Shown here piece after piece: positions 1 to 8,361 of a DNA stretch of 64,000 bases. Numbering within the stretch: the stretch's first letter is position 1; each line of letters opens with the position of its first letter. Below the pieces are notes generated by a model that saw only the letters and a program-made list of their open reading frames with translations, did not search any database and was not told the origin of the DNA. Both the position numbers and the translations under genes were made by a program. Origin of the DNA: Kutzneria buriramensis (GTDB taxonomy: Bacteria; Actinomycetota; Actinomycetes; Mycobacteriales; Pseudonocardiaceae); NCBI RefSeq assembly GCF_003387475.1, contig NZ_QUNO01000027.1, positions 50,174 through 114,173 of the forward strand. Reading direction: 5' to 3'.

Positions 1-805
1 CGATCGCCTCCAGGCAGCCGCGCGCGCCGCAGCCGCAGACGGGTCCCTCGGGCCGGACCGTGACGTGGCCGAGCTCGCCGGCGAAGCCGTTGCGGCCGCG
101 GAACAGCTCGCCGCCGACGACCACGCCCGCGCCGATGCCGATCTCGCCGGAGACGTGGATGAAGTCCGTACGGGGCGGGGCGCCGAACCACAGCTCCCCC
201 AGCGCCGCCAGGTTCGCCTCGTTCTCCACGCTCACCGGCGGCCAGCCGCGCCGGGTCAGCTCCGCCACCAGCGGCACCTGCGTCCAGCCGAGGTTCGGGG
301 CCGACGCCAGCAGCCCTTCGGACGTACGGACCAGGCCCGGCACCGCCGCCACGACGCCCGCCACCGGCAGACCGGCGGAGCGCGCGCCGTCCAACGCCGT
401 GTCGACCAGGTCGGCGGCCTCGGCCAGCACCTCGGCGGTGGGGCGGCCCCGGTTGTCCGCCAGCGACACCGCCTGGTGCCGGGGCCGTCCGGACAGGTCC
501 AGCACGCAGCACGCCAGATAGTCGACGTTGATCTCCACGCCGACGCCGACCGGGCCGTCCGGGTTGAGCCGCAGCGCCTGCCCCGGCCGGCCGACGCTGT
601 TGCCGGCCGGGCCGGCCTCGACGATCAGCCCGTGCCGGGTCAGCTCGTCGACCAGGCTGGAGACGGTGGCCTTGGTCAGGCCGGTCGCCGCCGCCACCTC
701 GGCGCGGGAGACGCCCTCGCCGTCGGCGACGCTGCGCAGCACCACGCCCAGGTTGTGGTCGCGCATCCCCTGCTGGCGGACGGGAACGCCGGCCGTTTCA
801 CTCAC
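1..805 (-). CDS. ROK-family transcriptional regulator / sugar kinase-like protein (partial, 3' end outside window)
   Basis: Reading the minus strand from a GTG at 805 gives an open frame of 268 codons to the window edge; there is no early ATG. The N-terminus carries a winged helix (VSRAEVAAATGLTKATVSSL, about residues 25-45) typical of NagC/XylR repressors. It is followed by an ROK kinase-like domain ending in the zinc-binding CGCGARGCLE motif. Family members are usually about 390-400 aa, so roughly 130 residues are missing. It probably represses sugar uptake or catabolism genes; the ligand cannot be told. It is divergent from the methyltransferase at 922. Confidence 0.88.
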   Translation of the reverse strand, partial: MSETAGVPVRQQGMRDHNLGVVLRSVADGEGVSRAEVAAATGLTKATVSSLVDELTRHGLIVEAGPAGNSVGRPGQALRLNPDGPVGVGVEINVDYLACCVLDLSGRPRHQAVSLADNRGRPTAEVLAEAADLVDTALDGARSAGLPVAGVVAAVPGLVRTSEGLLASAPNLGWTQVPLVAELTRRGWPPVSVENEANLAALGELWFGAPPRTDFIHVSGEIGIGAGVVVGGELFRGRNGFAGELGHVTVRPEGPVCGCGARGCLEAI

Positions 806-921
806 GCCGTGAAGTGTACGGAACGGTTCCGCGTCGGCCTGGCCGAAGGGACTTTGAGCCGAACGTACCAACCTTGCGCGCGGACCGTAATCGGTTGGCT
901 GCCGGCTCCGATGAGGCGGGC

Positions 922-1578
922 ATGACGATCGCGCGCAGGATCCAGCAGCGGCTGACGAACTCGAACGATCCCCGGTCGTTGTCGGCACGCGCGCGGGCCA
1001 AGCGGTGGGACGAGCTGATGCGCCGGTTCCCGGCGCTGGACTCGATGCGGGTGCTCGACCTGGGCGGCATGCCGGACTTCTGGCGCAAGTCCACCGTGCG
1101 CCCGGCCCACGTCACCACGGTGAACCTGCTGACCGCCGACACCGAGGAAGCCTGGATGGAGCACGTCGTCAGCGACGCCTGCGCGCCGGAGGGCCTGTCC
1201 GACGAGAAGTTCGACCTGGTGGTGTCCAACAGCCTGCTGGAGCACGTCGGCGGCTACGCGCGGCGGCGGCAGCTCGCGGAGGTCATCCACGGGTACGCGG
1301 AACGGCACTGGGTGCAGACGCCGTACCGGTACTTCCCGATCGAGCCGCACTGGGCGTTCCCCGGGCTCCAGTTCCTGCCGGTGTCGGCGCGGGCGGCGGC
1401 GGTGCGGAAGTGGCCGCTGGGCCACGCGGCGATCAAGGGCAAGGACGAGTCGACGGACGCGGTGCTCGCGACGGAACTGTTGTCGCTGACCGAGATGCGC
1501 CTGCTGTTCCCGTCCTCGGACATCTGGCACGAGCGGGCCGCCGGCCTCACCAAGTCCCTGGTCGCCGTGCGGAGTTGA
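922..1578 (+). CDS. Class I SAM-dependent methyltransferase-like protein
   Basis: A 218-aa protein. The ATG at 922 is preferred over an in-frame upstream GTG because a GAGG box lies about 6 nt upstream. The motif MRVLDLGGMPDFW (around residue 43) is the glycine-rich SAM-binding loop, and FDLVVSNSLLEHVG corresponds to the acidic and post-motif of small-molecule or lipid methyltransferases. The substrate is unknown. The gene stands alone, divergent from the ROK regulator. Confidence 0.75.
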   Translation: MTIARRIQQRLTNSNDPRSLSARARAKRWDELMRRFPALDSMRVLDLGGMPDFWRKSTVRPAHVTTVNLLTADTEEAWMEHVVSDACAPEGLSDEKFDLVVSNSLLEHVGGYARRRQLAEVIHGYAERHWVQTPYRYFPIEPHWAFPGLQFLPVSARAAAVRKWPLGHAAIKGKDESTDAVLATELLSLTEMRLLFPSSDIWHERAAGLTKSLVAVRS

Positions 1579-1586
1579 TCTACCCC

Positions 1587-1606
1587 AAACCCACATTCGG
1601 TGTGTC
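1587..1606 (-). repeat. Intergenic repeat core CACACCGAATGT (copy 1, reverse orientation)
   Basis: The reverse complement reads GACACACCGAATGTGGGTTT, nearly identical to cores at 6204-6223 and 34412-34432. All three lie immediately downstream of a coding region. A GCGGGGGTTGTCAGATC tail just outside the next gene's stop (1744-1760) resembles the sequence at 34601-34617. It looks like a dispersed short intergenic repeat. Confidence 0.6.
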
Positions 1607-1668
1607 TGTGCTTGTGCCGCGCGTTCCGCGCGGGGCGAGGTCGCTGAAGATCCGACCTCTTTCCTTGT

Positions 1669-1705
1669 CTCAGCTCGATCGATGAACAGACTCGATCGAG
1701 CTGAG
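1669..1705. terminator. Bidirectional hairpin between convergent genes
   Basis: A perfect 14-bp inverted repeat (CTCAGCTCGATCGA ... TCGATCGAGCTGAG) encloses a 9-nt loop. It lies between the 3' ends of the methyltransferase (+) and the LuxR-type regulator (-). There is no T-run, so it is either a factor-independent terminator of the actinobacterial (L-shaped) type or a structured spacer. Confidence 0.55.
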
Positions 1706-1753
1706 CCTGCGGTCCAGAGGCCGGCGCGACCTCGCGCGCTCCCGCGGGGGTTG

Positions 1754-2737
1754 TCAGATCCAGCCGTTGCGTTTGGCGTGCAGGGCCAGCTGGAAGCGGT
1801 TGGCGGCGCCGGTGCGGGACATCAGGCCCTCCAGGTGCCGGAACAGGGTCCGGCGGCTGATGCCCAGCGTCCGGGCCACCTGCTCGTCGCCCAGACCGGC
1901 CGCCAGCAGGCCGAGCAGGCGACGCTCGCTCGGTTGCAGGTACGGCCCGGTGTCCTGCTCCCCCAGCGCCAGCGGCAGCGCGGCCCGCCAGCACACCTCG
2001 AACAGCCCGGTCAGCGCGGCCAGCAGGCTCGACGGCCGGATCAGCAGCGCCGCGCCCTCGCCGTTGTCGATCTCGGCCAACGACAGCGACAGCAGCGCGC
2101 AGTCCGTGTCGAATATCAACAGTTTCACCGGCACCTCGGGCAGCGTGCGGGCCTCCTCGCCGGCCTTGACGCACGGAACCACGTTGTCCGTCAGGTATTC
2201 CGACCGCTCCAGCGCCGTCTTCGCATACACCGCGCGGTAGCGGATGCCGGCGGCGAGATTGTCCAGCTCGGTCTGGTTGACGTCCGCGCCGGTGTAGTAC
2301 GGCGGCGAGTCCAGGCCGCGGACCTCGCTGCGCACCGACTGCTCCAACTGCCGGATCCGGTCCTGCACGGCGGGTCCCCTGATGACCTCGAGCAGGTTCT
2401 CGACGCCCTCGACGACTCCCTGCCGCAGCGCGCGAAACGTGTCCGCCGCGGCCACCCGCGCCGCCGCCAGCTCCGCCTCTCTTCGGCGGGTCAACAGGTC
2501 CAGCGCCGGGCCGGGCGGCATCGCCACGAACTGCCCGCGGTCCGGGCCCGCCCGACCGGCCAGCCCCACCTGGATCAGTTCCTCGACGCCGCAACGGATC
2601 TCGTCCGGCCGATGCCCCACGACCTCGGCGAGCTGGTCCAATGTGGACGTTCCGAGGGCCACCAGCGCGAGGTAGGTCCGCGCGGCCTGTTCGCCGAGTC
2701 CGAGGGTGACGAGGTGACCGGTGTCCGCCGAACCCAT
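1754..2737 (-). CDS. LuxR/TrmB-type helix-turn-helix regulator
   Basis: A 327-aa protein. The start is the ATG at 2737 (MGSADTG), 6 nt from a GAGGGGG ribosome site; the frame continues upstream, but into the divergent protease leader. The N-terminal 80 residues form a TrmB-like winged helix ([18 protein letters not shown]), the middle is a PLD-like or ligand region, and the C-terminus has a LuxR HTH ([20 protein letters not shown]). Such proteins in actinomycetes are often pathway regulators. It is divergent from the secreted protease gene, which may be its target; that is inference. Confidence 0.8.
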   Translation of the reverse strand: MGSADTGHLVTLGLGEQAARTYLALVALGTSTLDQLAEVVGHRPDEIRCGVEELIQVGLAGRAGPDRGQFVAMPPGPALDLLTRRREAELAAARVAAADTFRALRQGVVEGVENLLEVIRGPAVQDRIRQLEQSVRSEVRGLDSPPYYTGADVNQTELDNLAAGIRYRAVYAKTALERSEYLTDNVVPCVKAGEEARTLPEVPVKLLIFDTDCALLSLSLAEIDNGEGAALLIRPSSLLAALTGLFEVCWRAALPLALGEQDTGPYLQPSERRLLGLLAAGLGDEQVARTLGISRRTLFRHLEGLMSRTGAANRFQLALHAKRNGWI

Positions 2738-2864
2738 TGGCATCCCCCTCGGGCAGGTGCGTTTCGGCACATTAGTGCCACTGACACCCGTGCGCCACCG
2801 GGGCGGCCCGTGGCGGAGTACACAACGGAGCACGGCTTTCCCTCTACCCTGCCATGGAGGAAAC

Positions 2865-4814
2865 GTGCGCAGTCCCAGACGATGGTTGGCCGCCCTCACC
2901 GGAATGGCCGCAATCGCGCTCACCGCCGGATCGGCGATGGCCTCGGCGACCCCGGCGCCCGCCGCCCCGACCAACCACCCCGTCACCCACGTCTGCGACC
3001 AACACCCGAAGCCGGGCTTCGCGGCCTGCTTCGCCCTGCGCAGAACGGATGTCACCGCGTCGCCGAACACGCCGTCGCTGCCCAGCGGCTACGGCCCGAG
3101 CGACCTGCGCAGCGCCTACAACCTGACCGCCGGCGGCAGCGCGTCGGCGACCGTCGCCATCGTCGACTCGAACGACGACCCCAACGCCGAGTCGGACCTG
3201 TCCACCTACCGCTCGACCTACGGCCTGCCGGCGTGCACCACCGCCAACGGCTGTTTCAAGAAGGTCAACGAGAACGGCCAGACCAGCCCGCTGCCCACCG
3301 CCGACACCGGGTGGGCCGGCGAGATCTCGCTGGACGTGGACATGGTTTCGGCGATCTGCCCGAACTGTCACATTCTTCTGGTCGAGGCGAACCAGCCGTC
3401 CATGAGCGACCTGGGCACCGCCGTGAACACCGCGGTGAGCTTGGGCGCGAAGTACGTCTCCAACAGCTACGGCGGCTCCGAGGACGGCACGGAGAACTCC
3501 TCGGACTCCAGCTACTTCAACCACCCGGGCGTCGCGATCACCGCCAGCACCGGTGACTCCGGCTACGGCATCAGCTACCCGTCCTCCTCCGCGTACGTGA
3601 CCGCGGTCGGCGGCACGTCGCTGAGCCGGGCCAGCAACAGCCGCGGCTGGACCGAATCCGCGTGGAGCGGCGCGGGTTCCGGCTGCTCCAGCGACGTCGC
3701 GAAGCCGTCGTTCCAGGGCAGCGTGAACACCGGCTGCTCCAACCGCGCCGACGCCGACGTGTCCGCGGTCGCCGACCCGAACACCGGCCTGGCCGTGTAC
3801 CAGACCTACGGCGGCAGCGGCTGGGCCGTCTACGGCGGCACCAGCGCGTCCTCGCCGATCATCGCCTCGGTGTACGCCCTCGCCGGCACCCCCGGTTCCA
3901 GCGACCGCCCGGCCTCCTACCCGTACGCCAACACCGGCTCCCTCTACGACGTGACCTCGGGCAGCAACGGCAGCTGTTCGCCGTCCGTGCAGTGCAACGC
4001 GGGCGCCGGCTGGGACGGCCCGACCGGCCTCGGCACCCCGAACGGCACCGCGGCGTTCACCGCCGGCGGCACCCCGCCGCCGCCCGGCTCGCCCAGCGTC
4101 ACCAACCCCGGCAGCCAGTCCGGCACCGTCGGCACCGCGGCCAGCCTCCAGCTCTCGGCCACCGGCGGCACCACGCCGTACACGTGGAGCGCCACCGGCC
4201 TGCCGGCCGGCCTGTCGATCTCCTCGTCCGGCCTGATCTCCGGCACACCCAGCACGGCCGGCACCTCCTCGGTGACCGCCACCGTGACCGACGCCGCCGG
4301 CAAGACCGGCAGCGCCACGTTCTCGTGGACGATCAACCCGCAGGGCGGCGGCGGCTGCTCCAGCACCGGCCAGAAGCTCGGCAACCCCGGCTTCGAGTCG
4401 GGCACCGCGCCGTGGACCACCACCGCCGGCGTGATCAACGCCAACGGCGCCGGTGAGACCGCCCACGGCGGCACGCACTACGCCTGGCTGGACGGCTACG
4501 GCACCACGCACACCGACTCCGCCACCCAGTCGGTCGCCATCCCGGCGGGCTGCCACGCGACGCTGTCGTTCTGGCTGCACATCGACACCGCGGAGACGAC
4601 CACGACGACGCAGTACGACAAGCTGACCGTCAAGGTCGGCTCGACCACCGTGGCCACCTTCTCCAACCTCAACGCGGCCACCGGTTACGTTCAGCACTCG
4701 TACGACGTTTCGTCGCTGGCCGGCCAGACCGTGACCGTCTCGTTCAGCGGGACCGAGGATTCCTCACTCCAGACGTCCTTCGTCCTCGACGACACGGCGC
4801 TCACGTTGAGCTGA
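2865..4814 (+). CDS. Secreted sedolisin-like (S53) serine-carboxyl peptidase with Ig-like and C-terminal jelly-roll domains
   Basis: A 649-aa precursor from a GTG at 2865, with GGAGG 4 nt upstream. Residues 1-28 are a signal peptide. The catalytic set fits sedolisins: Glu153 and Asp157 in [11 protein letters not shown], oxyanion Asp231 in ASTGDSG, and nucleophile Ser327 in [10 protein letters not shown] calcium-site-like YDVTSGSNG...[10 protein letters not shown] follows. There is no long N-terminal prodomain, unlike classical S53 enzymes. A proline-rich linker leads to an He_PIG-type Ig domain (about 425-510) and a C-terminal beta-sandwich (about 515-649), probably for substrate or wall binding. 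It likely digests extracellular protein. Confidence 0.85.
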   Translation: MRSPRRWLAALTGMAAIALTAGSAMASATPAPAAPTNHPVTHVCDQHPKPGFAACFALRRTDVTASPNTPSLPSGYGPSDLRSAYNLTAGGSASATVAIVDSNDDPNAESDLSTYRSTYGLPACTTANGCFKKVNENGQTSPLPTADTGWAGEISLDVDMVSAICPNCHILLVEANQPSMSDLGTAVNTAVSLGAKYVSNSYGGSEDGTENSSDSSYFNHPGVAITASTGDSGYGISYPSSSAYVTAVGGTSLSRASNSRGWTESAWSGAGSGCSSDVAKPSFQGSVNTGCSNRADADVSAVADPNTGLAVYQTYGGSGWAVYGGTSASSPIIASVYALAGTPGSSDRPASYPYANTGSLYDVTSGSNGSCSPSVQCNAGAGWDGPTGLGTPNGTAAFTAGGTPPPPGSPSVTNPGSQSGTVGTAASLQLSATGGTTPYTWSATGLPAGLSISSSGLISGTPSTAGTSSVTATVTDAAGKTGSATFSWTINPQGGGGCSSTGQKLGNPGFESGTAPWTTTAGVINANGAGETAHGGTHYAWLDGYGTTHTDSATQSVAIPAGCHATLSFWLHIDTAETTTTTQYDKLTVKVGSTTVATFSNLNAATGYVQHSYDVSSLAGQTVTVSFSGTEDSSLQTSFVLDDTALTLS

Positions 4815-4830
4815 AACGCTTTTCTACACA

Positions 4831-4869
4831 GGGGGCGGAGCACGTCGCGGTGCTCCGCCCCCGCTTTTG
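4831..4869 (+). terminator. Rho-independent terminator of the sedolisin-like gene
   Basis: A 13-bp perfect stem (GGGGGCGGAGCAC / GTGCTCCGCCCCC) with a 6-nt loop is followed by GCTTTTGT, directly after the protease stop codon. Confidence 0.9.
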
Positions 4870-4979
4870 TCATGATCGTGACTATGTCACTGTCACGACG
4901 GTGACGATTACTGACCGGAGTCAAAACCTGGTGCCGTGTGGCAGAATCGCCGAACACCGACAGTTCTGGGGATGAAGCC

Positions 4980-6182
4980 ATGAGAACGACCGCCGAACGG
5001 CTGCCCAGGGAATTGGCGACACTGATCAGACCTCAGCTGCCACCGCTGGCCGAGGAGATCATCCACACCATCCGGGCCACCATCCCGGAATACGCGAAAC
5101 CGCTGGACGGCTGCTACGGGCAGGCCATCCGGCTGGGTGTCAACCAGGCGCTGACGCAGTTCGTGGACCGCATCGCCGAGCCCGACCGATCCCGTGCCGA
5201 CTTCGCCGAGGTGTACCGCCAGCTCGGCCGGCTGGAGGCCAGCGAGGGCCGCAGCCTCGACTCGTTGCAGAAGGCGTACCGACTGGGCACGCGCGTGGCG
5301 TGGCGGCACCTGATTCGGTTCAGACAGCGCAGCGGGCTGCCCACGCAGATGATGTGGACGCTCGGCGAGGCCACCCTGGCCTACGCCGACGAGCTGATCG
5401 CGCTGTCCGTCGAGGGATACGCCGACATGCAGGCCCGCAGCGCGCAGGGTCTCCAGCGGCGGCGCAAGCGGCTGGTCCGGCTGCTGCTCAGCGAGGAGGA
5501 CCGGGACCGCGCCGAGGCCGTCGAGCTCGCCCCGGTCGCGCGCTGGCCGCTGCCCGCGCAGCTGTGCGTGGTGATGCTGGATCGTGTCAGCGGGGACGGT
5601 GTGCCCGAGCTGCCCGACGACATGCTCGTCGACGTCCAGGGCGCCCAGGCGTGTGTGCTGGTGCCCGATCCCGACGCCGCCGACTGGTGGGCGCGGTGCG
5701 GCGCCAAGCTGGCCGACTGGCGCGTCGTGATCGGCCCCACGGTGGCGCTCACCGACTCCGCCAAGTCGTTCAAGCACGCCCAGCTCGCGCGGGATCTGGT
5801 GCGGCGCAACACCATCGACGGCACCTCGCCCGTCCGCTGCGTCGACCACCTGTCCACGCTGTGGCTGCTCACCGACGAGTTCCTGGTGGAGCAGCTCATC
5901 CGCAAGCGCCTGGCCCCGCTCGCGCCGCTCACCGACAAGCAGCACAAGCGGCTCGGCGAGACGCTGCTGGCGTGGCTCGAGACCCGCGGCGGCGCCCCCG
6001 AGATCGCCGCCCGCCTTCGGGTTCACCCCCAGACCGTGCGGTACCGCATGCGTCAGGTCGAACGCCTCTTCGGCGACCAACTCCGCTGCCCCGACGCCCG
6101 CTTCGAGCTGGAGGTCGCCCTCCGCGCCGCCTCCCTCACCGAAGCCCCGGCGCCCCCCGTCCAAGAGGAGGAAGCCGGCTGA
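4980..6182 (+). CDS. PucR-family transcriptional regulator
   Basis: A 400-aa protein. I use the ATG at 4980, which has a GGGGA box upstream; an in-frame GTG at 4938 would add 14 residues. The N-terminal part is a helical sensor region (LPRELATLIRP, then RsbR/GGDEF-adjacent type helices). The C-terminus has the HTH_30 motif (RLRVHPQTVRYRMRQVERL), which defines the PucR/CdaR class. These regulators control catabolic or secondary-metabolic genes. No neighbour is an obvious target. Confidence 0.85.
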   Translation: MRTTAERLPRELATLIRPQLPPLAEEIIHTIRATIPEYAKPLDGCYGQAIRLGVNQALTQFVDRIAEPDRSRADFAEVYRQLGRLEASEGRSLDSLQKAYRLGTRVAWRHLIRFRQRSGLPTQMMWTLGEATLAYADELIALSVEGYADMQARSAQGLQRRRKRLVRLLLSEEDRDRAEAVELAPVARWPLPAQLCVVMLDRVSGDGVPELPDDMLVDVQGAQACVLVPDPDAADWWARCGAKLADWRVVIGPTVALTDSAKSFKHAQLARDLVRRNTIDGTSPVRCVDHLSTLWLLTDEFLVEQLIRKRLAPLAPLTDKQHKRLGETLLAWLETRGGAPEIAARLRVHPQTVRYRMRQVERLFGDQLRCPDARFELEVALRAASLTEAPAPPVQEEEAG

Positions 6183-6235
6183 CCCCCGCGAGTCGCGCTC
6201 ACGGACACACCGAATGTAGGTTTCACGCAGAAGAT
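6183..6235 (+). repeat. Intergenic repeat (copy 2): CCCCGCGAGT ... CACACCGAATGTAGGTTT
   Basis: It starts right at the stop of the PucR gene. The CCCGCGAGTCGCGCTC block followed by GACACACCGAATGTAGGTTT (6204-6223) matches the forward half of the larger element at 34377-34612 and the inverted core at 1587-1606. Confidence 0.65.
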
Positions 6236-6327
6236 CGAAACCGCCGGTCCCTGGCGGCGGAACGCCGTCCGCGCCGCCAGGACCTCGCCTGACGTAACGG
6301 CCCCGGGCGGGCGGCGATGCATGCGTC

Positions 6328-6960
6328 GTGACCGATTTCCGCCTGCCTGACTGGGCCGTTCCGTCGGAACCGCGGGCAACAAAGGTCGTCAATCAAAAGA
6401 TCGACATTCGCGATCAGTGGTGGTCGGCGGAAATCAACCGGCTCGGGCTCGACGGCACGCCGCCGGCGTCACCGTCGCTCACCCGCGCCGAGGTCTGGTC
6501 TCCCGACGACGACGTGTTCTCCCTCCTGTGGCGGGCCCTCGCGTGGGGATCGGGTCCTCACCTCCGAAACAACAAGCGCCGCCTGGACAGCATCGCTGCG
6601 GACCCGGACGGAGCGAGGAAACTCCTCGAGGCCGCACGGGAAGAGGCGCGGCGCGACCCCGAAGGCGCATACCAGCTGCTGATGCCCAACGGCCGGGCCG
6701 CGATCAAGTACCTGGGCCCGGCTTTCTTCACCAAGTTCCTGTACTTCGCGGGCGGCGGCGATCCACTTCACCGCTGCCTGATTCTCGACGAGCGGGTCGC
6801 GACCTCCGTATGCGATCACTGCGGCGCGACCTGGTTCCCGATCAGGGGCTGGTATCCGGAGACCTACGCGTGGTACTGCGACCAACTGGCTCAGGAGGCC
6901 AAGACCCGCGACCGCGCCGCCGACGAGATCGAACTCCTCCTGTTCAAGGGGCACGAATGA
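6328..6960 (+). CDS. 8-oxoguanine DNA glycosylase (OGG)-fold-like protein
   Basis: A 210-aa protein starting at GTG 6328. The segment AIKYLGPAFFTKFLYFAGG followed by CLILDERVA resembles the helical core of the 'OGG fold' family found in bacterial accessory regions; that assignment is from recall and moderate. A CDHCGATWFP...WYC pattern could bind metal. It overlaps the next small ORF by ATGA, so the two form an operon. Its role (DNA repair, defence or RNA-related) is not shown by the sequence. Confidence 0.6.
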   Translation: MTDFRLPDWAVPSEPRATKVVNQKIDIRDQWWSAEINRLGLDGTPPASPSLTRAEVWSPDDDVFSLLWRALAWGSGPHLRNNKRRLDSIAADPDGARKLLEAAREEARRDPEGAYQLLMPNGRAAIKYLGPAFFTKFLYFAGGGDPLHRCLILDERVATSVCDHCGATWFPIRGWYPETYAWYCDQLAQEAKTRDRAADEIELLLFKGHE

Positions 6961-7100
6961 CCACCAATGACGTGCACGAGGGCATCACCGACGATCTGCT
7001 CGATCCGCTGACCGACTGCGTCGAACCCGGCGAGACCTACTGGGCCAGACCCGAGCGGTCGACGCCCGGCCGTTGGACGTGGGCCGAATACTGCGCGTAG
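6957..7100 (+). CDS. Small hypothetical protein (47 aa)
   Basis: The ATG at 6957 overlaps the stop of the OGG-like gene (ATGA). The product is acidic (MTTNDVHEGITDDLLDPL...), rich in D/E and ends WTWAEYCA. No family is recognised. Translational coupling is the main support that it is a gene. Confidence 0.5.
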   Translation: MTTNDVHEGITDDLLDPLTDCVEPGETYWARPERSTPGRWTWAEYCA

Positions 7101-7153
7101 ATCGGCCGCTCCCCGGAGTGGACGGCGAAGGATCGGAACCTGGAGATATAGGT

Positions 7154-7182
7154 GACCCCCGGACATGGCCAGTCCGGGGGTC
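7154..7182. terminator. Strong hairpin between the small ORF and the tRNA-like RNAs
   Basis: A perfect 11-bp stem (GACCCCCGGAC / GTCCGGGGGTC) encloses the 7-nt loop ATGGCCA. It is downstream of the plus-strand ORF ending at 7100 and downstream of the minus-strand RNA elements, so it could terminate either. It lacks a T-run. Confidence 0.6.
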
Positions 7183-7218
7183 GAGAGGTCCGCCCAATTG
7201 GCACACCGGCACGTTTAA

Positions 7219-7325
7219 GGGGACGGGTCACGCTCAGGTCGCCGCGCTCTTCCGTTGAGCTACGGCCGCAGGTGGCTCGGCCGGCGGGATTTGAACCCGC
7301 ACCTCGGCGAGGCTCGCCCGTCCCC
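7219..7325 (-). ncRNA. Permuted tRNA-like / Y-RNA-like element, unit 2
   Basis: Read on the minus strand, the order is: terminal strand GGGGACGGG (7317-7325); anticodon-stem 3' strand TCGCCG (7305-7310); variable AGGT; T-arm GCGGG-TTCAAAT-CCCGC (7284-7300); acceptor 3' strand CGGCCGA then G-CCA (7273-7283); a 3-nt spacer; acceptor 5' strand GCGGCCG (7263-7269); TA; D-arm GCTC-AACGGAA-GAGC (7246-7260); anticodon 5' strand CGGCGA (7239-7244); terminal strand CCCGTCCCC (7219-7227). Every tRNA stem is present but the 3' half precedes the 5' half. The transcript ends close in a perfect 9-bp helix. This topology fits a circularly permuted tRNA or a bacterial Y RNA, whose tRNA mimic sits on a long terminal stem. 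Confidence 0.65.
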
Positions 7326-7352
7326 GGGCGATCCGGTGTTCGGCGGCAATGC

Positions 7353-7493
7353 TGAAGCTGGAGCGAGAGTCTGAGGTTGATACCCGGGCTGCCTCTGCCG
7401 GTTGGGCTACCCCGGCTCGGTGGTGCCGGGAGGAGGACTCGAACCTCCACTGTGACCGGGTGTGGTCAGGCTGACGACTCAGTTTCAGCTTCA
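7353..7493 (-). ncRNA. Permuted tRNA-like / Y-RNA-like element, unit 1
   Basis: On the minus strand: terminal strand TGAAGCTG (7486-7493) pairs perfectly with CAGCTTCA (7353-7360), helped by GAGTC/GACTC inside. The T-arm is GGAGG-TTCGAGT-CCTCC (7432-7448). The acceptor 3' strand TCCCGGC plus A-CCA (7421-7431) pairs, with one G-U, with GCCGGGG (7410-7416) that follows after only 4 nt. Then come TA, D-arm GCCC-AACCGGCAGA-GGC (7391-7407), and an anticodon-side helix GCCCGGGT/ACCCGGTC with one mismatch (7382-7389 with 7454-7461). No U33 or clear anticodon is seen. A normal, non-permuted reading (5' acceptor at 7496-7502) pairs less well. Confidence 0.62.
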
Positions 7494-7533
7494 CGCCCCG
7501 GTGTCGGGGCGCGCCCCCGCGCTCCAGCGGGGG
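7494..7533. terminator. Tandem GC hairpins after the 244-aa gene
   Basis: Two stems stand side by side: CGCCCC/GGGGCG (7494-7511) and CCCCCGC/GCGGGGG (7514-7533). They fall between the stop of the minus-strand gene at 7545 and RNA unit 1. They could terminate the mRNA or separate it from the RNA elements. Confidence 0.5.
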
Positions 7534-7544
7534 AGTCTCGAAGG

Positions 7545-8279
7545 CTACCCGAACAGGTAGCCGAACACGGCGTCGCCGACGCGCTGGTCGGTGACCTCGA
7601 GGGCGTTGGCCTCCTCGCGGGCGAACTTCACCGCCTGCTGGAGCTTCTCGACGCGGTCGACGAGCTCGTTGACGCGCCGCGCGGGCAGCGCGCCGGAGAA
7701 CTTGACGGTGGTCCAGTAGCCGACGGGCACGTCCTCGTAGTAGACCTCGACCTGAGCCGGGTGCTTCTCGGTGGCCTCGGCCTTGACGTGGTTGCGCGGC
7801 ACCTTCTTGGTGCGGATGGTCCGCACCTGCTCGGTGCGCCAGTAGTCGGCGGACTCCTCGAAGCTCCAGGACTCGGCGGCGTCGAGCAGCGGCAGCTTCT
7901 TGACGAAGGTGTGCAGATCGACCAGCTGCTTCTCGAGGAACAGCAGGTAGGCCACGGGCACGTCGGACAGCAGCGTGCGGCCGTCGACGACGACGTCGGC
8001 CTTGGCCACGCAGTTGGCCCAGTCCTTGGTCGCGGTGACGTCGAACAGCCGCGTCAGCACGGACGCTGTCCGCCGCAGCACGTCCTCGGTCTTGACCTGG
8101 ACCCGCGTGGACTCGGGCGGCAGCACCTCGCCGTCCTCGTCCTTCGGCTGGTAGGTGCGGGAGATGCCGGCGAGCAGCGCCGGCTTCTGCAGGGCGTGGT
8201 GCGCGTCGGTGAGGTCCCGCAGCGCGCCGCTCTTGACGCCCTTCTCGACCGCGATGATCTGGTTCAGCTTCGTCGTCAT
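7545..8279 (-). CDS. Conserved actinobacterial protein of unknown function (244 aa; DUF7873-like)
   Basis: The start is the ATG at 8279 (MTTKLNQIIAVEKG). The protein is soluble, charged, with no signal peptide or membrane segment. It has well-conserved-looking blocks such as ALQKPALLAGISRTYQPKDEDG, DVTATKDWANC, RTIRTKKVPRNHVKAEAT and TDQRVGDAVFGYLFG at the C-terminus. I recall near-identical proteins in many actinomycetes, annotated only as hypothetical (DUF7873); that recall is not checked. The two tRNA-like RNA elements follow on the same strand, suggesting an RNA-related role; that is inference. Confidence 0.8.
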   Translation of the reverse strand: MTTKLNQIIAVEKGVKSGALRDLTDAHHALQKPALLAGISRTYQPKDEDGEVLPPESTRVQVKTEDVLRRTASVLTRLFDVTATKDWANCVAKADVVVDGRTLLSDVPVAYLLFLEKQLVDLHTFVKKLPLLDAAESWSFEESADYWRTEQVRTIRTKKVPRNHVKAEATEKHPAQVEVYYEDVPVGYWTTVKFSGALPARRVNELVDRVEKLQQAVKFAREEANALEVTDQRVGDAVFGYLFG

Positions 8280-8361
8280 GATGGCGGAAAGGGTAGCGGC
8301 GCGCTGATCACCACCGCAGCCGAATTAGTCCACAACAGGTTCCTGACATCGCGCGCCTACC

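Noticed and set aside
7234..7494. Minus-strand open frames across the tRNA-like region
   Set aside because: Translations such as VRVLLPAP and AGSNPAGRA are typical of tRNA genes read as protein.
7421..7502. Ordinary tRNA gene on the minus strand
   Set aside because: T-arm and CCA are fine, but the normal 5' acceptor pairs worse than the downstream strand, and no 7-nt anticodon loop with U33 forms.
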